Positions 53,549 through 61,355 of a stretch of DNA of 64,000 bases are shown here, piece by piece. Origin of the DNA: Nitrospira sp. (GTDB taxonomy: Bacteria; Nitrospirota; Nitrospiria; Nitrospirales; Nitrospiraceae); NCBI GenBank assembly GCA_030123605.1, contig CP126123.1:2956001-3020000 (forward strand). The letters are read 5' to 3'. The position numbers were made by a program, and so were the translations under genes. Position 1 is the first letter of the stretch, and the number at the start of each line of letters is the position of its first letter. The notes beneath the pieces are model-generated. The model saw only the letters and a program-made list of their open reading frames with translations, did not search any database and was not told the origin of the DNA.

Positions 53549-54958
53549 ATGTCACCACAACAGTCTCACATGACCGGACGCCGACACGATGTCGTGGTGA
53601 TCGGCGGCGGGTCGGCCGGTTATGCCGCTGCACGGACGGCTCGCGACGCCGGTACCGACGTCGCCATTGTCGATCAGGGCCCGCTCGGAGGCCTCTGCAT
53701 CCTGCGGGGCTGCATGCCGACGAAGACCATCCTGCGGTCATCCGAAATCATGATGTTGATGAAACGGGCGCATGAGTTCGGGTTGGCCCCGGTCACCGCC
53801 CAGGCGGACCTGTCGGCCATTGTCGATCGCAAGGAACGATTGGTGCGGGAATTTGCGACAGATCGCATCGCCGCCCTTCGCGATCCCCGGTTCACCCTCT
53901 ACGAGTCGCGGGCCGAATTCATCTCGCCCCACGAAATACGCGCCGGAGACGTCAGGATTCATGGGCAGGCCTTCGTGATCGCCACAGGCTCGTCACCCTG
54001 CGACGTGTCGATCCTCGGGCTTGAAGAAGCCGGGTATTTCACCAGCGACACGATTCTCGACCTCCGTCGGCCGCCTGTCTCGCTTCTCGTGCTGGGCGGA
54101 GGGCCGGTCGCCGTTGAGATCGGGCAATTCTTCGCCCGCATAGGAACCAAAGTGACGATACTGCAGCGGGGTGCGACCCTGTTGTCCGATATGGACGAGG
54201 ACATCGGCCGGGCCCTGGAGGCGGCATTCAGGGACGAGGGGATCGAGGTGTTGACGGATGTGTCGCTCGAACGCGTGACCAGGACTCCTTCGGAGAAAAC
54301 GGTGCACCTGATGCAGGGTGGTTTCATGCAGACCCGTTCGGCAGACACCGTTTTCCAGGCCCTCGGTCGTCGTCCCAATCTCAAGGGATTGCGGCTTGAA
54401 GCGGCCGGAGTGCAGGTCGTGGACGGTCGGCTGACGGTCGGTCCGGACATGCGGACGTCGCAGCCGCATATCTTTGCCGTCGGCGATGTGAATGACCTGA
54501 ACCCGATCGTGCATCTGGCGATTCAACAAGGTGAAACCGCCGCCTTCAACGCGACACATCCCCATGGGCCGGTGCGGGTGATCGATCACCGGCTTGATGC
54601 GGAAGCGGTCTTTACCGAACCGCAGATTGCGGTTGTGGGCTTGAACGAACGGCAATGCCGGGAGCGAAGAATTCCCTACCTGACGGCCTCCTATCCGTTC
54701 GCCGATCATGGGAAAGCGATGTGCATGGGGGCGGCGCATGGATTTGTGAAGCTGCTCTGCCGCCAGGACAGTGGGGAACTGCTGGGTGCGCAGATCGTCG
54801 GGCCGGATGCGGCGGAACTGATCCACGAACTCATCGCCGTGATGTATTTTCATGGGACGGCACAAGACCTGCTGCGTATCCCGCATTATCATCCGACGCT
54901 GGCGGAAATCGTGACCTACCCAGCCGAGACCATCGTCGAACAGCTCAGCCGATCATGA
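53549..54958 (+). CDS. FAD/NAD disulfide oxidoreductase (dihydrolipoyl dehydrogenase-like)
   Basis: This 469-residue class I pyridine-nucleotide disulfide oxidoreductase has the FAD motif VVIGGGSAGYAAA, the redox disulfide GGLCILRGCMPTK, the NAD motif LVLGGGPVAVEIGQFFARIG, the second FAD motif IFAVGDV and the C-terminal dimer block with HYHPTLAEIV containing the catalytic His. It resembles dihydrolipoyl dehydrogenase and mercuric reductase, but no lipoyl-complex or mer gene is adjacent. The start may be 53549 or 53570. The TPR lipoprotein gene overlaps its stop. Confidence 0.9.
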   Translation: MSPQQSHMTGRRHDVVVIGGGSAGYAAARTARDAGTDVAIVDQGPLGGLCILRGCMPTKTILRSSEIMMLMKRAHEFGLAPVTAQADLSAIVDRKERLVREFATDRIAALRDPRFTLYESRAEFISPHEIRAGDVRIHGQAFVIATGSSPCDVSILGLEEAGYFTSDTILDLRRPPVSLLVLGGGPVAVEIGQFFARIGTKVTILQRGATLLSDMDEDIGRALEAAFRDEGIEVLTDVSLERVTRTPSEKTVHLMQGGFMQTRSADTVFQALGRRPNLKGLRLEAAGVQVVDGRLTVGPDMRTSQPHIFAVGDVNDLNPIVHLAIQQGETAAFNATHPHGPVRVIDHRLDAEAVFTEPQIAVVGLNERQCRERRIPYLTASYPFADHGKAMCMGAAHGFVKLLCRQDSGELLGAQIVGPDAAELIHELIAVMYFHGTAQDLLRIPHYHPTLAEIVTYPAETIVEQLSRS

Positions 54959-55638
54959 GGCCGCCGTCGCTCGTCGCCATATCAGCCCTCTTGGTATTGG
55001 CGGCGGTGTCTTGCGGCCAACCGACGTGGGATGACGCCATGCAGGCTGGTGAAGCGGCGTTGCAGCGGGGGCACTATCGAGAAGCCGAGCAGATTTTTTC
55101 TGCGGCCCTTCACAAGGCGGAGGAGTTCGGTCAGCACGATCGGCGGGTTGCGGTCACGTTGGCCCACCTGGCCCAAACGTACAGTGCACAGGGGAAATTC
55201 GTCGAGGCCGAGCCGGTCTATCTGCAGGCGCTCAAGATCTATCAAGAAGTGCACGGCGAGAACCATCTGGATGTGGCGGCGACCTTGAACAACCTCGGAG
55301 TGCTGCACCGCAAGCACGGACAATTTGCCGATGCACAGCGGCTCTTGATGCGGGCCCTCGCGATCAAGGAACGACTCCTTGGATCGGACCATCTGGAGGT
55401 GGCCCTGGCGATGAACAACCTGGCGGCACTGTACCTGGCCCAGGGTGATGCCGAGCAGGCGGGAGTGTTGTTTCAGCGAGCCTTGGCGGTGCGGGAGAAG
55501 CAATTGGGTCCCGACCATCTCGATGTGGCGAAGAGTCTCGACGACTATGCAGGCGCGCTTCGCAGGCTCAATCGGGAGGCGGACGCGGCGGTGCTTGAAG
55601 CGAGGGCGAGTGCGATTCGAGCCAAGGCGAAGTCGTGA
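54955..55638 (+). CDS. TPR-repeat lipoprotein (kinesin-light-chain type repeats)
   Basis: This 227-residue protein has a lipobox (LLVLAAVSC, Cys 20) and four 42-residue TPR repeats of the kinesin-light-chain type, each with an LG-DH-DVA connection: YQEVHGENHLDVAATLNNLG, ERLLGSDHLEVALAMNNLA and EKQLGPDHLDVAKSLDDYA. These act as protein-binding platforms. The ATG overlaps the reductase stop (ATGA), so translation is coupled. Confidence 0.85.
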   Translation: MRPPSLVAISALLVLAAVSCGQPTWDDAMQAGEAALQRGHYREAEQIFSAALHKAEEFGQHDRRVAVTLAHLAQTYSAQGKFVEAEPVYLQALKIYQEVHGENHLDVAATLNNLGVLHRKHGQFADAQRLLMRALAIKERLLGSDHLEVALAMNNLAALYLAQGDAEQAGVLFQRALAVREKQLGPDHLDVAKSLDDYAGALRRLNREADAAVLEARASAIRAKAKS

Positions 55639-55713
55639 CGACGGGGGATGAAGGGTTGAACCGCTCCGATGCTCCGGTGTAGCGTAGTGAGTTGTAGGAT
55701 GATGAGATGACCG

Positions 55714-55929
55714 ATGCGTGATTTGCGGACCAATGCCTTGATTGCGCGCGGCATGGGCATCGTATTCATTGCCGTGGGATTTATGCTCGGCATTGACGGG
55801 CTGGATCATCCCAATACCTGGCGGTTGCGGACGGCATTGGGGCTCCTCCTCACCGGAATGATGGCCCAGGGATATGCGATGTATTGTTCGATCCGATGGG
55901 TGCGAGAACAGCGTGAGTCGAAGCACTAA
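55714..55929 (+). CDS. Small two-helix membrane protein
   Basis: This 71-residue protein has two predicted membrane helices (GMGIVFIAVGFMLGIDGL and ALGLLLTGMMAQGYAMYC) joined by a short loop, with basic ends. It is probably cotranscribed with the lipoprotein gene that starts 22 bp later. A ribosome site is weak. No family is recognised. Confidence 0.6.
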   Translation: MRDLRTNALIARGMGIVFIAVGFMLGIDGLDHPNTWRLRTALGLLLTGMMAQGYAMYCSIRWVREQRESKH

Positions 55930-55951
55930 ACGGTTCGGACACGAGAAGCAG

Positions 55952-56404
55952 ATGGAGGCGATGCGTTCGATTCGATGGAGCACACCGGTGCTTCTGCTGT
56001 GCCTGGTGTTGTTGTCCGGCTGCGGAGGGCCATGGCGCGACCGGTACCTCGACAAGGGAGTGAAGACGCTTACGCAAGACGACATTGCCGAAAAATTCGG
56101 TCCTCCCCACACATCCAAGACGCCCGTGCTCGGCGGCGACTCCATATGGACCTATCGCGTACCGATGGGTGATCGGGAAGTCCATCCCTGGGACCCCAGC
56201 ACGTTGGCCGCCGGCAGAAAAACGAAAGCCCCGCCGTCTCCCTCCCCCTTCGGAAAAAGTTTGGCCGGTGCGGAAGAACCCTACCGCGAGCCGCTGTACT
56301 GCTACCGGTACACTCTCTCGTTCGACGAGGCGAAGGTGCTCAAGGATTGGAAGCGGGAGGAGTGCGTTCCACGCCTCACCGAGGAAGAGAACGCGCCGCG
56401 GTAA
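55952..56404 (+). CDS. Small lipoprotein (SmpA/OmlA-like)
   Basis: This 150-residue protein has a lipobox LLSGC (Cys near 26). The start of the mature part, YLDKGVKTLTQDDIAEKFGPPH, has the pattern of a helix ending in KFGPP, typical of SmpA/BamE-like proteins where the GPP turn is followed by beta strands. IWTYRV then fits. Function unknown. An ATG at 55961 is an alternative start. It lies 19 bp before the MscS-like gene. Confidence 0.78.
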   Translation: MEAMRSIRWSTPVLLLCLVLLSGCGGPWRDRYLDKGVKTLTQDDIAEKFGPPHTSKTPVLGGDSIWTYRVPMGDREVHPWDPSTLAAGRKTKAPPSPSPFGKSLAGAEEPYREPLYCYRYTLSFDEAKVLKDWKREECVPRLTEEENAPR

Positions 56405-56423
56405 CAGGGGACAAGACGACACG

Positions 56424-57248
56424 ATGCAAGATTTGTTGCCGGTGATCGGCTCCAGTGTTTTTTTCGACTTCTTGAAGTCTCTCCTGCTGCTCTTGCTCCT
56501 GCTCACCCTGCGAACGGTCCTGGTGCGCTCCGTCACTCACAATCGAACGCTGACGATCGAGGCGAAGCGGCGTTGGATCGTCACGATCCGCAACAGCATC
56601 GTGCTCGGCCTGTTCATGGGCCTGATGGTGATTTGGGCGCACGAATTGGAGGCCTTCGCCGTTTCCCTCGTCGCGCTGGCCGCTGCCGTCGTGCTTGCGA
56701 CCAAAGAGTTGATTCTCTGTTGGAGCGGCGCCGCCCTGCGCGTCGGAGGAAGCGTCTATGCCGTGGGGGACCGTATTCAATTGGGAGCGTATCGGGGCGT
56801 GGTCCTCGACCATGATGTGTTTGCGACCAAATTGTTGGAGATCGGGCCGGGCCAGATGTCGCACCTCTATACCGGTCGCATCGTAGTCTTCCCCAACAGC
56901 CTCCTGTTCACCAATCCGTTGATCAAAGAGAATCACCCCCAGGAATATGGCCTCTACTTGCTGAATGTTCCCCTTGGAAGCGAGGAGGATTGGCAGGTCG
57001 CCGAACGGGCGCTCCTCGATGCGGCGAAGGCTGAATGTGCGCCGTTCATGGACGAAATGGGGAGGCAAATGAAATTATTGGAGCAACGAAATCTTTTGGA
57101 AGCTCCATCCCCCGAACCACGCATCACCATCCAGATTCCCGAGGCTGGGCGCATCCATCTCGTGCTCAGGTTTCCCGCACCGGACCGCGGTCGTTCGCGA
57201 GTGGAACAGGCCATTCTCAAGCGCTATCTCCTCGCCGTTCAGCGGTAA
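56424..57248 (+). CDS. Small MscS-like mechanosensitive channel protein
   Basis: This 274-residue protein has three membrane helices (about 12-35, 52-70, 74-98), with the third leading into a small beta-domain: GGSVYAVGDRIQLGAYRGVVLDHDVFATKLLEIG, split over residues 105-140, then GRIVVFPNSLLFTNPL. This GDxI...G-V-------T-----G--V-PNS pattern is the MscS core. It may release ions on osmotic down-shock, or be a divergent member with another role. The sequence AVVLATKELILCWSGAA replaces the usual pore helix. Confidence 0.85.
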   Translation: MQDLLPVIGSSVFFDFLKSLLLLLLLLTLRTVLVRSVTHNRTLTIEAKRRWIVTIRNSIVLGLFMGLMVIWAHELEAFAVSLVALAAAVVLATKELILCWSGAALRVGGSVYAVGDRIQLGAYRGVVLDHDVFATKLLEIGPGQMSHLYTGRIVVFPNSLLFTNPLIKENHPQEYGLYLLNVPLGSEEDWQVAERALLDAAKAECAPFMDEMGRQMKLLEQRNLLEAPSPEPRITIQIPEAGRIHLVLRFPAPDRGRSRVEQAILKRYLLAVQR

Positions 57249-57448
57249 CGCTTCCCGACGCCTGCTTCCGTTGGACAGCCGGTCTCCTTGTCCTCCGAAT
57301 TTTCCGAACTGGTCCTGCCCGGGATGCGGTTCCGGCAAAAATGAGCAAAAGAATTGGCAAACAAAACCCTTCAGAGTATTGATGGGTGCTGCACGCCGTT
57401 CGGTTCGGCCTGTGCAGGTCACATGTTCAACCAGAAGGAGGTTTGTCG

Positions 57449-57853
57449 ATGAGAAGGTCTATTGCCGTGATGGTCGCTGTTGCCTTTGTGGGGATGAGTT
57501 CGTTCTCCTTCGCAGACGAGACGGGGATCGGGAAGATATCGGAGGAGATGAGACAGGACATGGGTGGGTTGTCGGACGATTTCAAGGCTCAGAAAGACAG
57601 CATGGCCAGCGACCTCAAGGCTCAAAAAGAGTCGATGAAGAACGAGATGAAGGCGAAACGGGATGAGGTGCGAGCCAAAAAGAAACAAGCCAAGGCCGAC
57701 GTGACGGCGAAGAAGGAGCAGGTGAAGGCCAAGGCCAAGGCGAAGAAAGAAGCGGCTCAGGCGAAAGCGGCAACAATGAAAGGTGCGGCAGAGGAGATGG
57801 GGCATGAAGCCGACGGCATGAAGCGCGACCTGATGGATACGGTGCGGAACTAG
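57449..57853 (+). CDS. Exported Lys/Ala-rich coiled-coil protein
   Basis: This 134-residue protein has a signal peptide (SIAVMVAVAFVGMSSFSFA) and then a nearly pure alpha-helical stretch rich in Lys, Ala and Glu, for example KADVTAKKEQVKAKAKAKKE (residues about 89-108), predicted as a long coiled coil. AAGGAGG is 8 nt before the ATG, the best ribosome site in this area, which suggests strong expression. Such proteins resemble histone-H1-like or periplasmic filament proteins, but the role is unknown. A terminator-like hairpin follows. Confidence 0.75.
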   Translation: MRRSIAVMVAVAFVGMSSFSFADETGIGKISEEMRQDMGGLSDDFKAQKDSMASDLKAQKESMKNEMKAKRDEVRAKKKQAKADVTAKKEQVKAKAKAKKEAAQAKAATMKGAAEEMGHEADGMKRDLMDTVRN

Positions 57854-57898
57854 ACCGGATTATTGGGCCGGCGAACGAATCCTCGCCGAGGTGCTCCG

Positions 57899-57946
57899 AC
57901 GACGACCTGCGGTGGAGATTTTCTCGATCGCAGGCCGTCGTGTTTT
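57899..57946 (+). terminator. Likely terminator after the Lys/Ala-rich protein gene
   Basis: ACGACGACCTGCG (57899-57911) pairs with CGCAGGCCGTCGT (57929-57941) with one mismatch in 13, a 17-nt loop, and GTTTT after it. The T tract is short, so the strength is moderate. Confidence 0.55.
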
Positions 57947-57957
57947 CTCCGCCTCAG

Positions 57958-57986
57958 TTGTTGCGGCGCGTGGGCTCTGTTAGAAT
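57958..57986 (+). promoter_or_regulatory. xth promoter
   Basis: TTGTTG (57958-57963), a 17-bp spacer and TAGAAT (57981-57986) end 11 nt before the xth ATG. The expected transcription start is within about 5 nt of the start codon and there is no ribosome site, so the mRNA is leaderless or nearly so. Confidence 0.55.
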
Positions 57987-57997
57987 CGCTCCGCCGT

Positions 57998-58771
57998 ATG
58001 AAAGTCGCCACCTTCAACGTCAATTCACTTCGCAAGCGCCTTCCTATCGTGTTGCAATGGCTGGAACGTTATCAGCCTGATGTGTTGTGTTTGCAGGAAA
58101 CCAAAGTCCAGGACAGCGAATTTCCTCTGGCCGCGCTCACCCCATCCGGCTACGAGATCACCTTCCGGGGCATGAAATCGTACAACGGCGTGGCGGTGCT
58201 CAGCCGCAAGAAACCCGATGCCGTATTGTATGGGTTTGATGACGGGGGTGAGGCGGAAGATGCGCGTCTCTTGAAGGTGGTGATACAAGGTATTCCGATC
58301 ATCAATACCTATATCCCACAAGGATTTGAGATCGACTCACCGAAGTACCAGTACAAACTGGCCTGGTACGAGCGGTTGCGGAAGCATTTCGACGCCCATC
58401 TCTCTCCGAAGGAGCCGGCGATCTGGTGTGGAGACATGAATGTGGCCCCAAGACCCATCGATGTCCACAGTCCGGAGAAACATCTCAACCACGTTTGCTA
58501 TCACGAAGCTGCGCGCAATGCCTATGGGAAGACGATTGCGTGGGGCTTCGAGGATGTGTTCTGCAAACTGTATCCAGATCGCCAGCAGTTCACGTTTTGG
58601 GACTATCGAGCCCCCAATTCACTCGCCTCCAATAAAGGGTGGCGGATCGACCATATCCTTGCGACGGCTCCGCTTGCCCAGAAATGCCGGCAGGTCGACG
58701 TCGATCTTGAGCCGCGGCGCGCCACCGATCCTTCCGATCACACCGTTCTCTGGGCTGACTTCGCCCTCTGA
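57998..58771 (+). CDS. xth: Exodeoxyribonuclease III
   Basis: This 257-residue enzyme is the AP endonuclease/3'-5' exonuclease of base-excision repair. It has KVATFNVNSLRKR at the start, the catalytic Glu in VLCLQETKVQD, the IWCGDMNVAP block, WRIDHILAT and the terminal DPSDHTVLWADF His. The length matches family members (about 255-270). It is a cytoplasmic Mg2+ enzyme. The start at 57998 has no ribosome site. Confidence 0.94.
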   Translation: MKVATFNVNSLRKRLPIVLQWLERYQPDVLCLQETKVQDSEFPLAALTPSGYEITFRGMKSYNGVAVLSRKKPDAVLYGFDDGGEAEDARLLKVVIQGIPIINTYIPQGFEIDSPKYQYKLAWYERLRKHFDAHLSPKEPAIWCGDMNVAPRPIDVHSPEKHLNHVCYHEAARNAYGKTIAWGFEDVFCKLYPDRQQFTFWDYRAPNSLASNKGWRIDHILATAPLAQKCRQVDVDLEPRRATDPSDHTVLWADFAL

Positions 58772-58827
58772 TATATTTTCAGCCGCAGGACAACGGTGTG
58801 CTTCTCTCCCGTCCCACGGCCGGTGCC

Positions 58828-59007
58828 TCAATGCACGGCTTCGACCGGTTCCAATAACAGTTGCTCGGCGAGACGCGTACGCCGATTCTGCTCGATCAAT
58901 GGATCGACGATCGATCCGCAATTGATGCAACGCCACACAAACGTTTCCGGTGAAAAATCCGGCCGCCACTCATCGACCATGAATCCTTTGCATCGTCCGC
59001 ATGTCAT
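58828..59007 (-). CDS. Small zinc-ribbon protein
   Basis: This 59-residue protein begins MTCGRCKGFMV and has WRCINCGSIVDP, so two CxxC pairs form a zinc ribbon. The C-terminal helix is LIEQNRRTRLAEQLLL. AAGGAGG lies 8 nt before the ATG at 59007, deciding the start over a GTG at 59016. The gene is convergent with xth. Short Zn-ribbon proteins of this kind are abundant in Nitrospira; the function is unknown. Confidence 0.82.
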   Translation of the reverse strand: MTCGRCKGFMVDEWRPDFSPETFVWRCINCGSIVDPLIEQNRRTRLAEQLLLEPVEAVH

Positions 59008-59304
59008 GGCTTCCACCTCCTTAGGATTGTGCCCTCATCGTGAGAGGACCGTACCCACGTGAGAGAGAGTAACAATGAGAGATTAGAGAGGTGTTAGTGA
59101 GATGTTAAAACAATCTAATCCTGATTTCTCCGCAATATCACGAGGTTCATTGTGTGAGCCTGGACAAATTCATGCTGCGAGAGGAGCGTTCTGTCTAAAA
59201 ACGGCAGCGACATGAGGGGTCGTGGGTCGGTACTGTAGCCGCACGAGATTGTATGAACTCAGTGAATGGAACGATGGACTACGGTCGCAGAACCGTCGAG
59301 TTCC
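59008..59304. other. Intergenic region with purine-rich, AT-rich stretch
   Basis: No gene is visible. The upstream side of the zinc-ribbon gene must contain its promoter. From 59060 to 59110 the plus strand is purine-rich (GAGAGAGAGTAACAATGAGAG and so on) and less GC-rich than its surroundings. No hairpin with a T run was seen. Confidence 0.5.
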
Positions 59305-59333
59305 TTGACAGAACTTTCATCATCCTCTATCGA
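59305..59333 (+). promoter_or_regulatory. Consensus-like promoter before the PilZ gene
   Basis: TTGACA (59305-59310), a 17-bp spacer and TATCGA (59328-59333) form the best sigma-70-type promoter in the window. The transcript would start near 59340, right at the AAGGAG (59337-59342) used by the TTG start. Confidence 0.6.
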
Positions 59334-59348
59334 TTGAAGGAGTGCTGA

Positions 59349-59954
59349 TTGTCGGTGTTCAGAAACAGTTTGGAAGGCGCGGGTGAAGTCGCAGGTGCCG
59401 GAGAGCGTCGCGATGATCACCGTCGAACGTCAGGTATGGCCCAGCCGTTGACCTGTCCGCAGTGCGGTCAAGACAAGGTATTTCGCTCCCGATGCCACAC
59501 CCTTCTGGAGCGATTGCAGTCTCTCGCCTGCATTTCCCCGTTTCACTGTCAGTCGTGTAGTTTTCGCTTTCCTGCCTCTCGCTTGGGGCGCAGCTTTCCC
59601 TCTCAAATGGTCGATCGGCGCGCGCACCTGCGGATTCCCGTTCACCTGTTCTTGTCCTTTTCAGGAGGGAAGGTGCGGGGAGAAGGAATGGTCTTGGATA
59701 TCTCGATGGGCGGCTGCATCATCGAAAGTCAGGCGCTGGTGCATGTCGACGACATCTTTTATCTGCAGATCGCCTTGGAGAACGACCAGGCGCCGCTCGA
59801 AGTCGCGGCAATGGTCCGCTCCGTGAGCGTTCGCGGCATCGCGTTCAAATTTCTGCGGGCAGCGCAGGAGAACAAGCGTCTCTTGGCGTTCGTCCATGCC
59901 AAGGCCGAATCCTTAAAGGTTCGTTCCTCCGTCCAAGATGCACCTCTTCAGTGA
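59349..59954 (+). CDS. PilZ-domain protein with N-terminal zinc ribbon
   Basis: This protein of about 201 residues has a zinc-ribbon-like start (LTCPQCGQDKVFRSRCH, then FHCQSCSFRF) and a PilZ domain with the cyclic-di-GMP signature RRAHLR (in MVDRRAHLRIPV) and DISMGGC (D-x-S-x-G-G). It therefore very likely binds c-di-GMP. The start is uncertain: TTG at 59349 has AAGGAG six nt upstream; ATG at 59436 has no ribosome site but begins exactly at the ribbon. A consensus promoter ends 15 nt before the TTG. Confidence 0.82.
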   Translation: MSVFRNSLEGAGEVAGAGERRDDHRRTSGMAQPLTCPQCGQDKVFRSRCHTLLERLQSLACISPFHCQSCSFRFPASRLGRSFPSQMVDRRAHLRIPVHLFLSFSGGKVRGEGMVLDISMGGCIIESQALVHVDDIFYLQIALENDQAPLEVAAMVRSVSVRGIAFKFLRAAQENKRLLAFVHAKAESLKVRSSVQDAPLQ

Positions 59955-60038
59955 TTGCACCGGAAGGCAGCGGGATACGAGGCGCGACGAAGCGGCGCAT
60001 GGGGCCGCGAGCCGCGCAGCGATCATTTCCGAGTTCTG

Positions 60039-60344
60039 CTACAGTGGTGTTTCCCAGGCGGAGGCCTGAGGAAAGTCCGTGGTGAGCCGTTCGTGTTCGA
60101 CATGATCGAAGGCTTCGACGGTCAGGTCTGCGCGGTTCAGCGGCTCAGGACTGGTCGGGGAAGACAAAAAATCGACATAGGCCTGCGCCTTTGCTTCCGT
60201 GGCGAAACGACAGAGTCCATGCTCAGGCATGTGAGAAGAGGGGTGCCAAAAGGCCAGCCCGATGGAACTGCCTTGAAACACTCCCAACGTGCGATGCCGG
60301 ACCTGAAATCCTCCGGAGGTCGCGGTGGAACGATCGAGTGCCAT
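60039..60344 (-). CDS. Hypothetical small protein
   Basis: This 101-residue frame reads as real protein: HRTLGVFQGSSIGLAFWHPS, EHGLCRFATEAKAQAYVDFL, ADLTVEAFDHVEHERLTTDF. GGAG sits 6 nt before the ATG at 60344. The codon pattern is coding-like, and no better frame is present in 59955-60345. There is no known domain, signal peptide or metal site. Confidence 0.6.
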   Translation of the reverse strand: MALDRSTATSGGFQVRHRTLGVFQGSSIGLAFWHPSSHMPEHGLCRFATEAKAQAYVDFLSSPTSPEPLNRADLTVEAFDHVEHERLTTDFPQASAWETPL

Positions 60345-60490
60345 GGGTGCTCCGTCTCAGAAACGATCCCTCTCGAAACTTTGTGAAGTATAGCAAGGTT
60401 CGACGATGATCGATATGACCCACCACCTTCAGGGTCCCGCGGTCATTGACTTCGTCGTCGAAAGCCTTAGGTCTTCAATGCGCGTCACCC

Positions 60491-60699
60491 CTAGCAGGAT
60501 GTGGAAAACTCACGTTGGGCCCTGTGGCCGCCGCAAATGTCGAGGTGTGAGATGGACGCTGAACAGCCATGCAGGATGCGCAAAAAGGCCGTCCAGCAAG
60601 GCCGCAGTGAGCGAAGGGGCGAGGCGTACGCGTGTCGGTACGGTGAGCCCCTGAGCGAGGCGAGAACGCCGCTGGCGGACTTTTTCCGCATCCTGCTAG
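60491..60699. mobile_element. MITE-like repeat element upstream of lemA
   Basis: CTAGCAGGATGTGGAAAA (60491-60508) returns inverted as TTTTCCGCATCCTGCTAG (60682-60699), 17 of 18 matching. A second, inner copy of the arm, GCAGGATGCGCAAAAAGGCC (60571-60590), pairs even better with the right arm as far as 60671, so the right half can fold into a large hairpin. There is no gene. CTAG is at both ends. The right end lies 23 bp before the lemA start, so it must affect lemA transcription. Multiple genomic copies are expected but cannot be shown here. Confidence 0.55.
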
Positions 60700-60722
60700 A
60701 GGCCGGCGCGAAGGAGGAACGT

Positions 60723-61325
60723 ATGGCCATGTCGGTTACACGGTCGATCGGTGCAGTTCTACTGCTTGGCGGCGTGCTGGCCCTGCCCGGGTGCGGCTAC
60801 AACGACTTGCAAGGTCTCGATGAGGATACCAAGGCTGCTTGGAGCGAAGTGATCAACCAGTATCAACGGCGGGCCGATCTGATTCCGAACCTGGTGAATA
60901 CGGTGAAGGGATATGCAGCCCACGAGAAAGAGACGCTGGAGGGTGTGGTCCAAGCCAGGGCGAAGGCGACGAGCATTCAAGTGACACCGGAGGTGTTGAG
61001 GGATGAGGCGGCGTTCAAGAAGTTTCAAGAGGCGCAACAGGGCCTCTCCGGGGCCTTGGGACGGTTGCTGGCCGTCGCGGAGAACTATCCCAATTTGAAA
61101 GCCGATCAAAACTTCCGTGATCTCCAAAGCCAGCTCGAAGGCACCGAGAATCGCATCACCGTGGCGCGCAAGCGTTATATCGACAGGGTGGCGGAGTTCA
61201 ACAAGATGGTCCGCTACTTCCCCACGAATCTGACCGCCAAGATTCTCCTGCACATGGAAGAGAAGCCCAATTTCACGGTAGCGGACGAAAAGGCCGTGGC
61301 CAAACCGCCTGAAGTGAAATTCTAA
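60723..61325 (+). CDS. lemA: LemA family protein
   Basis: This 200-residue lipoprotein/envelope protein has a hydrophobic N-terminus ending in a lipobox, VLALPGC (Cys 23), and the LemA core helical bundle: EVINQYQRRADLIPNLVNTVKGY, AVAENYPNLKADQNFRDLQSQLEGTENRI split over residues 119-148, then RYIDRVAEFNKMV. Function is unknown, though it is often linked to TPM-domain proteins as here. AAGGAGG is 6 nt upstream of the ATG. Two TPM genes follow in the same direction. Confidence 0.92.
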   Translation: MAMSVTRSIGAVLLLGGVLALPGCGYNDLQGLDEDTKAAWSEVINQYQRRADLIPNLVNTVKGYAAHEKETLEGVVQARAKATSIQVTPEVLRDEAAFKKFQEAQQGLSGALGRLLAVAENYPNLKADQNFRDLQSQLEGTENRITVARKRYIDRVAEFNKMVRYFPTNLTAKILLHMEEKPNFTVADEKAVAKPPEVKF

Positions 61326-61355
61326 CGTCTCATCGTTCCAAGCCTGGAGCAGGGA

